A DNA stretch of 64,000 nucleotides from Sciurus carolinensis (GCF_902686445.1 NC_062218.1:135579241-135643240); one strand, 5' to 3'. Counted from the first letter of the stretch, positions 58,301 through 60,574 are shown. The notes: a model not told the origin generated them from the sequence alone. Translations and numbers: made by a program.

Positions 58301-60574
58301 TTGAGTGGGAACACATCTTGGATTAGGGATAAAGAGGGGCCAGGCCGAGAGCAGAGCTGGCTTTTTCTTGAGTCATCAGTAACACCAGGACACTGTGGAG
58401 GGTAACTAGGTGCTGGGAAGGGAAGCCCAATAGTTGTGGACAAGTTGCTGTGGGGACAAGGCCAGTGAATGCCCAGTCCCCTGGCCTTGGCTGGCTGGGA
58501 CCCCAGTTAGGTTCTGACTCCTTCCAGGCTTGAGATCAGGCTAGACTGAGACAGAGCTTCCTTAGCCATAGAGGAGTGTGGGACCACCCTGCCTTCCCCA
58601 GGGGTCTCTCACTCCTCTTCTGTCCTGTCCTTCCCAGAGGTGTCTTTTTCTGATCTGGGAAGCCCACCCTCTTTCCCACATCCCCTCTGTGTGCCCCCAG
58701 ACCTCCCCTTCCCTCCTTTCCTAGCACACCAGGCCCAGTCAGTGCCTGAAACAACTAAAATGCAGATCCTATTTTCTATGAGGCAGGAGGATTTACATGC
58801 CAGACTCTTCAAGTGGAGAAAAAAAGCAGGGAAATAAAACAGCTGGGTCTCCACACTAAAACTGGCCAGATGTCCATACCCAGCCACCCCAGCCAGGGGT
58901 TCATGGAGAGGGACCTCCAGCTACATGTGCAGGCAGACCCAGAGCCAGGGACCCCTAACCAGTCCTCTGGCCTTCCATGAGTCACTTTAGCCCTCTGTGT
59001 CTCAAACTCCTCACCCAGATGATGAGGGTGGCAGTCCCGCCCTCTGAGTGATTTTGAAAGGTAGTTTTTAAAAGGCAGAGGTAACATACACAAAAGACCA
59101 GGGAGCCTGGACAGTCCTACAGGCTTTGTCTTTGAAACAGGAACATCCTCGATGTGGAGGCAAGCGAGGGGCACTGGGCTCTCCCGGCCTGGCAAGGGGC
59201 AGCGGGCCCTGCCCTGTGGTACGCGGTCTGGACTGCTGTGTGTGCTGTGCTGGGCCTTCTGGGCTGCTGTGCCCGCAGCCCTGCCCCCGCCCTTTCTCCC
59301 TCTGACTTCCATCTGTTCTCCCATTTTCCCCTTCTCTTTGGTCCCCAGCTTGTGCCCCTGGCATGTGCATGGAAGGAGTCCAGGGGACATGCTCGGTGTG
59401 TCTGAGGCCTGTGCCTGTGCTTTGGAATGGAGTGAAGTGTTTTCTGTTCCAGGGTCCCCAAGGGACTTTGCGTTTCGTCCCCCCCAGACCACCTAAGGAA
59501 ACCCACCCCACTTGTGGTTGATGCCTGAGTGAGCATTGCTGCTACCTCCAGACAACCCCATCCCCCATGCCCAGAGTCCAGCCTGACAACCTGAGCCCTC
59601 CCTGTTTGCCACTCAGATCCAATCACATAGCCAGAATGGGCTGGAGAGAAGCTCCTCCTGACCTGTCATTAAACTCCTCTTGGGGGCATTCCTGCCCAGG
59701 GCCTATAAGCTCTCAGGTCCCCAAGCTGAGGAGCCAGAGCCACTGTCACCACTGCCAGGCAGGAAGCCCAGAAGCCCCTCCACAGGGCCAGGGCCAGGCC
59801 CTCCTCCTGGTCAACAAATATCTGGCACAATGCCCACGACTTCATAGTGTCCTCCTGTCTCTGCCCACTGCACAGTTGTCCCAAAAGCACGGTGAGAACA
59901 TGCTCAGAACAAGTGCAGTGAGGGGCCATCCTTTCCCCAGATGGACAGAGGAGACATCCAGCCCTGCCTTAGTGGGTGCAGCAGCCTGGCTTGGCAGCTC
60001 CCTGGGCAGCATCTCCATACAGACTCAGGGCGTGTGGAGAATGGAGGGTTGGCCTGACTATTGTCCCCATCACTGGAACCTTCTTCCTTTCCAGGGTCCT
60101 GACGGGTTGCCGGTGCCTGGATGCTGGCATAAGGTACCTTGCAGGGAAGAGTTGGGGGAGGAACAGATGGACAGAGGGCCCTGGGGGCTGGACACCACTA
60201 CTCACAGTTCTGGATGTCTGCTGCATCCCACACAGTGACTGAATAGCCAGGTTTTCCTGTGGTGACCCTGGTTTTGATTCTCCCATCACGTGACCAAATC
60301 TTGGGACTATGGTCCTGGCTGATTATGTGTAACCTGCCCTACTGAGTCACATGGGCCTTAGTGGGACACCTGGCTCACCAGTTCAGAGCTGTCAGTGCTT
60401 TCTGGAATTCTATCCAAACTGACCCACTGAGAGAGGCCTAGGAAGAGAGGATGGGGTCACACCCAAATGGAATAGGTTGAGGGCTACCAAAGCCAGGTGT
60501 CCCAGACAGAGGCAGGACCACAGGGACCTCACAGGCCCCTCATCACCTGTAGTCTTTCCCTCCTTTTCCAGTGA
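2802..60574 (+). CDS. COL23A1: COL23A1, collagen alpha-1(XXIII) chain, exons 3-29 (5' part outside window)
   Basis: Spliced coding sequence made of 26 coding exons plus a terminal exon that opens with TGA; each exon is listed separately. Type XXIII collagen is a type II transmembrane collagen that trimerises and can be shed from the cell surface. The joined 423 residues show long Gly-X-Y runs broken by two linkers, one holding [14 protein letters not shown] and one [17 protein letters not shown], and end in [13 protein letters not shown]. From memory these match human COL23A1 rather than its relatives COL13A1 and COL25A1. All exons have AG acceptors and GT donors. Three KGD tripeptides (residues 123-125, 242-244, 372-374) are visible; KGD is a possible integrin-recognition motif. 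The membrane anchor, furin site and start codon are upstream. Frame and exon order agree throughout, so identity is very secure; the last two exon borders are the least certain. Confidence 0.95.
5041..6146 (+). mobile_element. LINE-1 3' end (end of ORF2 and 3' UTR), with SINE insertion
   Basis: Sense-strand L1. Typical end-of-ORF2 phrases are visible, such as GGAATACTATTCAACCATAA near 5520, ATGTGGAGAAAAGGGAA near 5234 and CCAAGTGTCCATCAACTGAC near 5465, followed by 3' UTR-like sequence. It is 5'-truncated and the frame is broken by stops and indels, so it is dead. A squirrel SINE (5842-6045) interrupts its 3' UTR, and the L1-like 3' UTR seems to resume afterwards. Confidence 0.85.
5842..6045 (+). 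repeat. B1-ID composite SINE (squirrel type)
   Basis: The left half is 7SL/B1-like (GTGGCTCATGCCTGTAATCC) and the right half is ID-like (GGAATGTGGCTCAGTGGCTG), ending in a 10-base A run. It is inserted in L1 3' UTR sequence. Confidence 0.85.
6148..6473 (-). mobile_element. Tigger/MER2-like DNA transposon fossil
   Basis: The ends read GTTGGCTCTCTGTATCCACA and, inverted, TACCAAGGGACAACCGTATA, matching the terminal parts of the non-autonomous Tigger family MER2 as I remember it. Internal phrases such as TTATATAAGGGACTTGGGCA also fit. There is no transposase. The strand is a guess because the element is nearly symmetrical at its ends. Confidence 0.65.
6504..6708 (-). repeat. B1-ID composite SINE, reverse orientation
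   Basis: An ID-like part (GGGGATTGAACCCAGGGC) is followed by an inverted B1-like part (AGGCTGACCTTGAACTTACA), reading on the minus strand. Confidence 0.8.
8150..8460 (-). repeat. L2 LINE relic, antisense
   Basis: Contains AGGTCCTGAGCTAGGTGTCA and the following drift typical of reverse-strand L2 3' ends. Old and degraded; boundaries approximate. Confidence 0.45.
9491..9576 (-). repeat. ID SINE, reverse
   Basis: A T run (the A tail on the minus strand) is followed by TGCTGGGGATCAAATCGAGG and CTGAGCCACATCCCCAACC, the inverse of an ID element. Confidence 0.8.
9590..10135 (-). repeat. Old L1M-like LINE fragment, antisense, interrupted by a SINE
   Basis: Flanking parts around the SINE at 9811-9944 share the wording of antisense mammalian-wide L1 (for example ATTCTCCCACCAGTATGTGA near 10085). 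No coding capacity. Confidence 0.5.
9811..9944 (-). repeat. B1-like SINE, reverse
   Basis: A T tract then GAGACAGGATCTCACTAAGT and CCTCAGCCTCCCGAATTGCT identify an inverted 7SL-derived SINE monomer. Confidence 0.8.
10143..10475 (+). repeat. LTR-like fragment (MaLR-type pattern)
   Basis: GGTTTGAATATGAGGTGTCC at the left, GGAGGAGGTGGGTCACTGGG in the middle and GTGTTCTGCCTCACCTTGGA to the right follow the layout of mammalian MaLR-type LTRs common in squirrels. No internal retroviral gene is present. Family assignment is from memory. Confidence 0.45.
11388..11708 (-). repeat. L1 3' UTR fragment, antisense
   Basis: ATTGTACATATTTGTGGAGC and TGATACATGTATACAATTTG are classic antisense L1 3' end phrases, followed by a C-rich tail. 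Confidence 0.75.
12985..13580 (+). repeat. L2 LINE relic
   Basis: Contains AAAACCCTCCAAGGGCTCCC, CAGATGTCACCTCAGG and CAGGTGCCTAGAACAGTGAT, in the order found at L2 3' ends. Decayed; the open frames inside it are not genes. Confidence 0.7.
13690..13820 (+). repeat. B1/7SL-like SINE monomer
   Basis: Reads TAGTTCCAGCTACTTGGAAG, then GTTTGAGGCCAGCCTGGGCA, and ends in an AAATA tail. No ID half. Confidence 0.75.
14345..14440 (+). repeat. ID SINE
   Basis: GGGGGATGTGGCTCAGTGGT (A-box part) and CTGGGTTCCATGCCA (B-box part), then a GA-rich tail. Confidence 0.65.
15165..15675 (+). repeat. L2-like relic
   Basis: Phrases such as CCCTTCAGTGACATCCTGCT and CATAGTGGGCCATCCATAAA resemble L2 3' sequence. 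Much decayed; low certainty on limits. Confidence 0.45.
15830..15901 (+). repeat. (CT)n microsatellite followed by short (CA)n
   Basis: About 70 bases of almost pure CT, then CAGACACACACACACC. It creates long artificial serine/leucine or arginine/glutamate frames. Confidence 0.98.
16520..16527 (+). CDS. COL23A1: COL23A1 exon 4, 8-nt microexon
   Basis: GTCCTCCA between acceptor TTATGTTTTGCAG and strong donor GTAAGT. The first two bases complete the glycine codon begun in exon 3; CCT CCA gives Pro-Pro, so the exon supplies the triplet GPP (residues 16-18) and moves the frame from phase 1 to phase 0, exactly as needed for exon 5. Human protein has the same DPGPPGQSG order as I recall it, which supports this tiny exon. 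The related COL13A1 gene is also noted for very short exons. Confidence 0.85.
16528..18239 (+). other. COL23A1: Intron 4 of COL23A1
   Basis: 1.7 kb with one ID element (16654-16751) and otherwise unique sequence. No other feature recognised. Confidence 0.85.
16654..16751 (+). repeat. ID SINE with GA-rich tail
   Basis: GGTTGGAGGTGTAACTCAGT, TGCCTAGCATGTGTGAGGCC and GGGTTTGATTCCCAGTCC, then a (GA)n tail. Only about 130 bases from the exon 4 donor. Confidence 0.8.
18240..18266 (+). CDS. COL23A1: COL23A1 exon 5
   Basis: 27 nt, phase 0 at both ends, encoding GQSGRDGYP (residues 19-27). Acceptor TTAATTACCACAG has a poor pyrimidine tract; donor is GTAATT. Follows the 8-nt exon in frame. Confidence 0.93.
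19092..19278 (+). repeat. MIR SINE relic
   Basis: GCTGGGTGACCTCAGGGAAG followed by CTCTCTGAGCTTCCATTTCC and TGTGAATGGGGTAATG is the standard MIR core order. Confidence 0.7.
19733..20235 (+). mobile_element. Tigger-like DNA transposon fossil, split by a SINE
   Basis: The left end ACAGATGCTGCTCAACTTAC and right end GTGGGCACCACCATAAGTCA form a decayed inverted-repeat pair; CACCATTGTAAAGTTGAAAA near 20191 is a typical internal phrase. A B1-ID SINE occupies 19814-19989. No transposase. Confidence 0.6.
19814..19989 (+). repeat. B1-ID composite SINE
   Basis: TGCACATCTATAATCCCAGG, CAGCCTCAGCAACTTAGTGA, GGTTCAATCTCCAGTATC and a long A run. Inserted in the Tigger-like element. Confidence 0.85.
20525..20665 (+). 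repeat. MIR SINE relic
   Basis: GGTTTGAATCTGGTTTTGCC and the following splice-like core, then TGTAAATGGAGGATGATAAA. Limits approximate. Confidence 0.65.
21738..21905 (+). repeat. B1-ID composite SINE
   Basis: GTGACTCACGCCTGTCATTC, AAGGCCAGCTTCAACAACTT, then GGGGATATAGCTCAATGGTA and GGTTCAATCCCCAATA. Confidence 0.8.
21981..22062 (-). repeat. ID SINE, reverse
   Basis: CTGTGCTGGGGATGAAACCC and GCAAGCACTCTACCACTGAC, the inverse of an ID element. Confidence 0.8.
22690..23260 (-). repeat. Old L1M-type LINE fragment, antisense
   Basis: TATTGCCAAATTGCCCTCTA and TTTACATTCCCACCAACAGC near 23165-23215 are diagnostic of antisense mammalian-wide L1 3' sequence. No coding capacity. Confidence 0.7.
24391..24950 (+). 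mobile_element. Tigger7/MER44-like DNA transposon fossil, split by a SINE
   Basis: Left part GCGTTCCTAATCCAAAACTC and right part TCTGGTCCCAAGCATTTCAG with terminal sequence CCACCTGTA follow this Tigger family. A young-looking SINE sits at 24540-24768 with a 9-bp target duplication. Family name recalled, not computed. Confidence 0.6.
24540..24768 (+). repeat. B1-ID composite SINE with target-site duplication
   Basis: Flanked by TGCCATCAG at 24531-24539 and again at 24769-24777. Inside are GTGGTGCACGCCTATAATCC, a duplicated GCAACTTAGTGAG phrase, GGGGATGTGGCTCAGTGGTT and an 18-base A run. The duplication marks retroposition into the older Tigger element. Confidence 0.9.
26572..26710 (-). repeat. 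L2 LINE relic, antisense
   Basis: TTCATTCAACAAATATTTAT followed by GTGTTCCAGGCACTTTGG is the reverse of the L2 3' terminus. Confidence 0.65.
27800..27855 (+). repeat. MIR core fragment
   Basis: CAGTTTTCTCATCTATAAAA followed by CGGGGATGATAATGGCACC. Confidence 0.6.
28575..28643 (+). repeat. ID SINE
   Basis: GGAGGTAGAGCACTTGCTTA, CATGCATCAGGCCCTGGGTT and GGTCCCCAGAACTGCC, then a short A tail. Confidence 0.75.
29869..30063 (+). repeat. B1-ID composite SINE
   Basis: GCCAGGCATGATGGCACAAG, CAGCCTCAGCAACTTAGTGA, and a decayed ID half ending in an A run. Confidence 0.85.
30952..31135 (+). repeat. B1-ID composite SINE, degraded
   Basis: GCCAGGTACAATGGCACTTG, GATCACAAGTTCAAGACCAG, and an ID half TGCCTAGCATGTGTGAGGCC. 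Confidence 0.8.
31455..31540 (-). repeat. MIR relic, antisense
   Basis: CATTTTACAAATGAGATAAC then TGAGGCTCTGGGAC is the reversed MIR core. Confidence 0.55.
31778..31860 (-). repeat. MIR relic, antisense
   Basis: GAGGAAGCTAAAGCTCAGAG followed by GATTTGAACCCAGGTCC, the reversed MIR pattern. Confidence 0.55.
32501..32550 (+). repeat. (TG)n microsatellite
   Basis: About 25 uninterrupted GT units. Confidence 0.98.
32686..32723 (+). repeat. (TTAG)n tetranucleotide tract
   Basis: About nine TTAG units with one TTGG variant, abutting the 3' tail end of an inverted SINE, from whose tail it may have grown. Confidence 0.9.
32724..32918 (-). repeat. B1-ID composite SINE, reverse
   Basis: CAGTGCTGGGGATCAAATTC, CCACATCCCCAGCCC, TTTTGAGACAGGGTCTTGCT and CCTGCCTCAGCCTCCCAAGT. 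Confidence 0.85.
33733..33948 (-). repeat. B1-ID composite SINE, reverse
   Basis: GGTACTGGAGATTGGACTCA, GAGCCACATCCCCAACCC, AGACAGGGTCTCACTGAGTT and GTATAGGCGTGCACCACCAT. Confidence 0.85.
34290..34431 (+). repeat. B1-ID composite SINE, 5'-truncated
   Basis: Starts within the B1 part (CAACTTGGGAGGCG), continues CAAAGCCAACCTCAG, then GGAGATGTGACTCAGTGGTC. Similar flanks CCTACCCTA and ACTACCCTA suggest a target duplication. Confidence 0.75.
35085..35515. mobile_element. Tigger7/MER44-like fragments, three termini in a row
   Basis: GCATTTCAGATGAGGGATAC at 35168, TTTCAGATAAGGGATGATCA at 35401 and GTTTTTCAGATAAGGCATTC at 35478 are three copies of the same terminal sequence, each followed by a CCTGTA/CCTGGA-like end. 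They indicate tandem, rearranged or nested insertions. Confidence 0.55.
36120..36480. repeat. Old interspersed repeat, class not assigned
   Basis: CAAGTGACAGAAACTCAATT and CTCTGTCTCTCAGCTCTGCT, with CACATGGTGACCTCCCC, resemble a mammalian-wide repeat I recognise by wording but cannot name reliably. Confidence 0.4.
36687..36713 (+). CDS. COL23A1: COL23A1 exon 6
   Basis: 27 nt, phase 0/0, encoding GPLGLDGKP (residues 28-36). Good acceptor TCTCTCATTTTCCAG and donor GTAAGT. It opens the compact 3' exon cluster after the 18-kb intron. Confidence 0.96.
36868..36995 (+). repeat. MIR relic
   Basis: CTCTGCCATCTGTTGACTGC, then CTCATAGGAATGTTGTGTGG, as in the MIR 3' half. Confidence 0.5.
37209..37345 (+). 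repeat. Degenerate (GATA)/(GATG) tetranucleotide tract
   Basis: Repeated GATAGATAGATG, GGATGGATAGACGGATGG and similar units with many substitutions. Confidence 0.85.
37786..37812 (+). CDS. COL23A1: COL23A1 exon 7
   Basis: 27 nt, phase 0/0, encoding GLPGPKGEK (residues 37-45). Strong acceptor CTTCCTTCCCCAG and donor GTAAGT. Confidence 0.97.
37850..38000 (+). repeat. MIR SINE relic
   Basis: TGGCCTTGGGCAGGTCACAG, GTTTCCCCATCTATAAAATG and CTTACCTCCTAAAATGGTTA in MIR order. Begins about 40 bases after the exon 7 donor. Confidence 0.75.
38465..38585 (+). repeat. MIR SINE relic
   Basis: CCAGCTCCATTACCAACTAT followed by GGCTTTAGGTAAGTTGCCTG and AACCAGCCTCACAG. Confidence 0.6.
38725..38890. repeat. 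Old interspersed repeat, class not assigned
   Basis: TGCTACATAATGCACTGACC, TTGATGGCTTTACATGACAT and AGGTTCAGGAATTCTGAG follow a mammalian-wide repeat also suggested at 40720-41260 and 61885-62300. Confidence 0.45.
38905..39085 (+). repeat. MIR SINE relic
   Basis: ATTGACCTCTCTGTGACTCA and GTTTCCTCACTGGAAATGAA, then GAAGCACAGAGCACAGAGTA. Ends about 45 bases before exon 8. Confidence 0.7.
39131..39157 (+). CDS. COL23A1: COL23A1 exon 8
   Basis: 27 nt, phase 0/0, encoding GAPGDFGPR (residues 46-54). Acceptor CGGTTTCTAG, donor GTAAGA. Confidence 0.97.
39510..39650 (+). repeat. MIR SINE relic
   Basis: CTCAGCTCTGCCACCTACCA, AGTGACCTTGTACAAGTCAC and CTCTGAGACTCAGTTGC. Confidence 0.7.
40090..40113 (+). 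repeat. (AAAAG)n short tract
   Basis: Four to five AAAAG units directly before an ID element. Confidence 0.9.
40119..40233 (+). repeat. ID SINE
   Basis: GAGCTGGGGTTGTGGCTCAG, TTGCCTAGCATGCATAGGC and GGGTTCCATCTTCAGTACTA, then an A-rich tail. Confidence 0.85.
40720..41260. repeat. Old interspersed repeat, class not assigned
   Basis: GCAGCTGTTGGCTGGCAACT, AGGCAGGAAGTGGGAGCTGC, CGAATCAGTCACGTGGCCCA and CAGCAGCCATCTTTGGAG-like wording follow a known mammalian-wide repeat; name not certain. Confidence 0.45.
41828..41975 (+). repeat. MIR SINE relic
   Basis: TTGCTGTGGAGTCAGAGGAG, TTTACTAGCTCTGTAACCCT and GACTGAATAAAATAACC in MIR order. Confidence 0.65.
42278..42720 (-). repeat. Old L1M-type LINE fragment, antisense
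   Basis: TAACTATAGATTCACATGCA, CACAACCAGGAAAATGACAT and TTTCCGAGATTGGCTTTTTT are typical of antisense mammalian-wide L1. Confidence 0.7.
42775..42891 (+). CDS. COL23A1: COL23A1 exon 9 (largest exon here)
   Basis: 117 nt, phase 0/0, 13 perfect Gly-X-Y triplets (residues 55-93): GDQ GQD GAT, three GPP in a row, [21 protein letters not shown]. The proline-rich GPP run should stabilise COL1. Acceptor CATCTCTTTCAG, donor GTAAGA. Confidence 0.98.
42892..43823 (+). other. COL23A1: Intron 9 of COL23A1
   Basis: Most of the first 450 bases is a degenerate C-rich, telomere-like repeat (42920-43345). The rest is unique and ends in a good acceptor. Confidence 0.85.
42920..43345 (+). repeat. Degenerate C-rich hexamer-like repeat (CCCTAAC-type)
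   Basis: Dozens of loosely repeated units such as CCCTAACCCTAACCCAG (about 43088), AACCCCAGCCC, CCTGACTCCA and TGACCCTGACTCCAAACCCA. It is a diverged short-period tandem array on the C-rich strand, not an interspersed repeat I recognise. Confidence 0.8.
43824..43859 (+). CDS. COL23A1: COL23A1 exon 10
   Basis: 36 nt, phase 0/0, encoding [12 protein letters not shown] (residues 94-105). Acceptor GTGTCCCCTCAG, donor GTCAGT. Confidence 0.97.
44288..44314 (+). CDS. COL23A1: COL23A1 exon 11
   Basis: 27 nt, phase 0/0, encoding GPEGPPGSK (residues 106-114). Acceptor TCTCCTGTTCCAG, donor GTGAGT. The 428-base intron before it (43860-44287) holds nothing I recognise. Confidence 0.96.
44315..45605 (+). 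other. COL23A1: Intron 11 of COL23A1
   Basis: Dominated by an antisense old L1 fragment (44537-45185); the rest is unique. Confidence 0.85.
44537..45185 (-). repeat. Old L1M-type LINE fragment, antisense
   Basis: GACTTCATTTTTGGAGCAGA, ACATTGACACATCTCCACCC, TGGAGTCATACAGCATGTAG and TGGCAATTATGAGTACACCT are typical phrases of antisense mammalian-wide L1. Confidence 0.7.
45606..45632 (+). CDS. COL23A1: COL23A1 exon 12
   Basis: 27 nt, phase 0/0, encoding GEPGIPGKK (residues 115-123). Acceptor TGTCTCCCTTTCAG, donor GTGAGG. Its final Lys forms a KGD tripeptide with the first two residues of exon 13. Confidence 0.97.
45882..46174 (+). mobile_element. MER20-like hAT-Charlie transposon fossil, split by an ID element
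   Basis: The left end CAGTAGTTCTCAAAGTGTGG and right end CTTGGGAACCAACCACTG are the inverted ends of MER20; CACTGAATTAGAGGCTCTGG lies between. An ID element (45961-46052) is inserted, with AAATTC(C/T)AGG on both sides as a likely target duplication. Confidence 0.75.
45961..46052 (+). repeat. ID SINE nested in MER20
   Basis: GTTGCTCAGTGGTAGAGCAC, GTCTAGCATGCACAAGGCC and GGTTCAATCCTCTGTACGGC, then an AAAG tail. Confidence 0.85.
46723..46776 (+). CDS. COL23A1: COL23A1 exon 13
   Basis: 54 nt, phase 0/0, encoding [18 protein letters not shown] (residues 124-141). The triplet at 130-132 is SQS, without glycine, a break in the Gly-X-Y pattern. I recall a similar PSQP imperfection in the human chain. 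Acceptor CTTCTCTCCTCAG, donor GTAGGT. Confidence 0.96.
46777..47238 (+). other. COL23A1: Intron 13 of COL23A1
   Basis: 462 bases, G/C-rich, nothing recognised. Confidence 0.8.
47239..47301 (+). CDS. COL23A1: COL23A1 exon 14
   Basis: 63 nt, phase 0/0, seven triplets (residues 142-162): [21 protein letters not shown]. Acceptor TTTGTATTTTCAG; donor GTGACA is weaker than most in this gene. Confidence 0.97.
47302..47770 (+). other. COL23A1: Intron 14 of COL23A1
   Basis: 469 bases. A short MIR-like patch around 47500-47620 (GTGTCCCCACCTGTTCACAA) is possible; nothing else. Confidence 0.75.
47771..47815 (+). CDS. COL23A1: COL23A1 exon 15
   Basis: 45 nt, phase 0/0, encoding [15 protein letters not shown] (residues 163-177), identical to the human segment as I recall it. 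Acceptor TGTGTCTCCACAG, donor GTAAGC. Confidence 0.97.
47816..49276 (+). other. COL23A1: Intron 15 of COL23A1
   Basis: Contains a near-consensus ID element (47976-48077). The rest is unique, including a patch rich in ACGTG/GTGTG words at 48660-48770. Confidence 0.85.
47976..48077 (+). repeat. ID SINE, near consensus, long A tail
   Basis: GGGGACTGGGGATATAGCTC, an A box TAGCTCAGTGG, TGCCTAGCATGCACAAGGCC, a B box GGTTCAATCC and a tail of over 20 A. Similar flanks TTCATGATCC and TTTATGATCC point to a target duplication. Looks young. Confidence 0.92.
49277..49354 (+). CDS. COL23A1: COL23A1 exon 16 (end of COL1 and first linker)
   Basis: 78 nt, phase 0/0, residues 178-203. [11 protein letters not shown] ends COL1; [15 protein letters not shown] is the following non-collagenous linker. 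The linker is the most distinctive part of this chain and my main reason for naming COL23A1. Acceptor CTTCTGCCTCAG, donor GTAGTG (weak). Confidence 0.98.
49355..51071 (+). other. COL23A1: Intron 16 of COL23A1
   Basis: 1.7 kb of mostly unique, G-rich sequence with one CA microsatellite (50183-50222). Long open frames on either strand here have no collagen or other recognisable content. Confidence 0.85.
50183..50222 (+). repeat. (CA)n microsatellite
   Basis: Twenty uninterrupted AC units. Confidence 0.98.
51072..51125 (+). CDS. COL23A1: COL23A1 exon 17 (start of COL2)
   Basis: 54 nt, phase 0/0, encoding [18 protein letters not shown] (residues 204-221). Acceptor TTTTGTACACAG is pyrimidine-poor near the end; donor GTCAGT. 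Confidence 0.97.
51126..51782 (+). other. COL23A1: Intron 17 of COL23A1
   Basis: 657 bases; a MIR-like scrap near 51505-51560 (GTTATTTAACCCTCTGAACT). Otherwise nothing recognised. Confidence 0.75.
51783..51827 (+). CDS. COL23A1: COL23A1 exon 18
   Basis: 45 nt, phase 0/0, encoding [15 protein letters not shown] (residues 222-236), as in human from memory. Good acceptor TTCCCTTCCAG, but donor AAG/GTCTCT lacks the usual A at +3/+4 and G at +5. A TG/AG repeat begins 48 bases downstream. Confidence 0.96.
51876..51949 (+). repeat. Compound (TG)n(AG)n microsatellite
   Basis: About 12 TG units, TT, then about 23 AG units. Confidence 0.98.
52310..52346 (+). repeat. (TG)n microsatellite
   Basis: About 18 TG units; flanks resemble those of the block at 51876. 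Confidence 0.98.
52484..52573 (+). CDS. COL23A1: COL23A1 exon 19
   Basis: 90 nt, phase 0/0, ten triplets (residues 237-266): [30 protein letters not shown]. Includes a KGD tripeptide at 242-244, a possible integrin contact. Acceptor TTGTGAATTTTAG, donor GTATGT. Confidence 0.97.
52574..53449 (+). other. COL23A1: Intron 19 of COL23A1
   Basis: 876 bases. A MIR-like relic is possible at about 52880-53050 (GACAGTGACCTAACTTCCTC). Nothing else. Confidence 0.75.
53450..53512 (+). CDS. COL23A1: COL23A1 exon 20 (end of COL2)
   Basis: 63 nt, phase 0/0, residues 267-287. [12 protein letters not shown] ends COL2; ASDNLQESL starts the second linker. Acceptor CCATCCTTCAG, donor GTAAGT. Confidence 0.97.
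53832..53888 (+). CDS. COL23A1: COL23A1 exon 21 (second linker to COL3)
   Basis: 57 nt, phase 0/0, residues 288-306. AQVIVEP ends the second linker and four triplets ([12 protein letters not shown]) open COL3. It is the one exon after exon 5 that does not start with glycine. Acceptor ACTCTTCCTAG, donor GTAAGC. The C/G-rich GPP codons run from about 53852 to 53885. The 319-base intron before it holds nothing recognised. Confidence 0.97.
54114..54140 (+). CDS. COL23A1: COL23A1 exon 22
   Basis: 27 nt, phase 0/0, encoding GLQGIQGPK (residues 307-315). Acceptor CCTTCTCCACCAG, donor GTGAGT. Confidence 0.97.
54141..55164 (+). other. COL23A1: Intron 22 of COL23A1
   Basis: 1.0 kb, C/T-rich in its first third, no repeat or exon recognised. 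The long open frame here is an artefact of composition. Confidence 0.8.
55165..55227 (+). CDS. COL23A1: COL23A1 exon 23
   Basis: 63 nt, phase 0/0, seven triplets (residues 316-336): [21 protein letters not shown]. Acceptor CCCTTTGCTTCCAG, donor GTGAGT. The next intron is only 83 bases. Confidence 0.97.
55311..55364 (+). CDS. COL23A1: COL23A1 exon 24
   Basis: 54 nt, phase 0/0, encoding [18 protein letters not shown] (residues 337-354). Acceptor CTTTTCCATCCAG, donor GTAACC. Confidence 0.97.
55595..55621 (+). CDS. COL23A1: COL23A1 exon 25
   Basis: 27 nt, phase 0/0, encoding GRPGEPGLD (residues 355-363). Acceptor GTCTTTCCTCAG, donor GTAAGT. Confidence 0.97.
55622..57356 (+). other. COL23A1: Intron 25 of COL23A1
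   Basis: 1.7 kb of apparently unique sequence; no repeat, exon or RNA gene recognised. Confidence 0.8.
57357..57410 (+). CDS. COL23A1: COL23A1 exon 26
   Basis: 54 nt, phase 0/0, encoding [18 protein letters not shown] (residues 364-381). Ser376 replaces an expected glycine, giving [10 protein letters not shown] recall the same in human, so it is a conserved imperfection, not a mutation. A KGD tripeptide lies at 372-374. Acceptor TCCTTCTGACAG, donor GTGAGG. Confidence 0.97.
57640..57726 (+). CDS. COL23A1: COL23A1 exon 27 (end of COL3)
   Basis: 87 nt, phase 0/0, residues 382-410: triplets [24 protein letters not shown], then QPCPV, which starts the C-terminal tail with its first cysteine (Cys408). 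The run of basic residues RKGVKGQK may bind acidic partners. Acceptor CCCTTCTTGTGCAG, donor GTATGT. Confidence 0.97.
57903..57955 (+). repeat. Alternating (TG/CG)n tract, potential Z-DNA
   Basis: TGTGTGCGTGCGCGCGCGTG followed by CACGCGTGTGTGTG and looser TG units; strictly alternating over about 35 bases. Confidence 0.95.
57957..58152 (-). repeat. B1-ID composite SINE, reverse
   Basis: GTGCTGGGAGTTGAATCC, TGACATCCCCAGCC, AGTTGCCCAGGCTGACCTTG and CTGGGATTACAGGTGTGCAC. Confidence 0.85.
58965..59075 (+). repeat. MIR relic
   Basis: CCATGAGTCACTTTAGCCCT and GTGTCTCAAACTCCTCACCC, then GATGATGAGGGTGGCAG. Confidence 0.5.
60095..60133 (+). CDS. COL23A1: COL23A1 exon 28 (C-terminus)
   Basis: 39 nt, phase 0/0, encoding [13 protein letters not shown] (residues 411-423), the exact human C-terminus as I recall it, with the second tail cysteine (Cys420). 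Acceptor CTTCCTTTCCAG is strong; donor AAG/GTACCT is weak. If this intron is kept, the frame stays open for 34 more codons to a TGA at 60236-60238. Confidence 0.93.
60134..60571 (+). other. COL23A1: Intron 28 of COL23A1
   Basis: 438 bases, no repeat recognised. Its end, TCTTTCCCTCCTTTTCCAG, is one of the best pyrimidine tracts in the gene. The first 105 bases are open in frame with exon 28. Confidence 0.75.

Larger units (their letters stand above)
57727..60094 (+). other. COL23A1: Intron 27 of COL23A1
   Basis: 2.4 kb with an alternating purine-pyrimidine tract (57903-57955), an inverted SINE (57957-58152) and a MIR-like relic (58965-59075). The long open frames around 58809-59626 and 59567-60094 show no protein-family content. 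Confidence 0.85.

Noticed and set aside
58809..59626. Overlapping antisense open frames in intron 27
   Set aside because: No domain, no conserved start or splice pattern; probably chance frames in GC-rich DNA.
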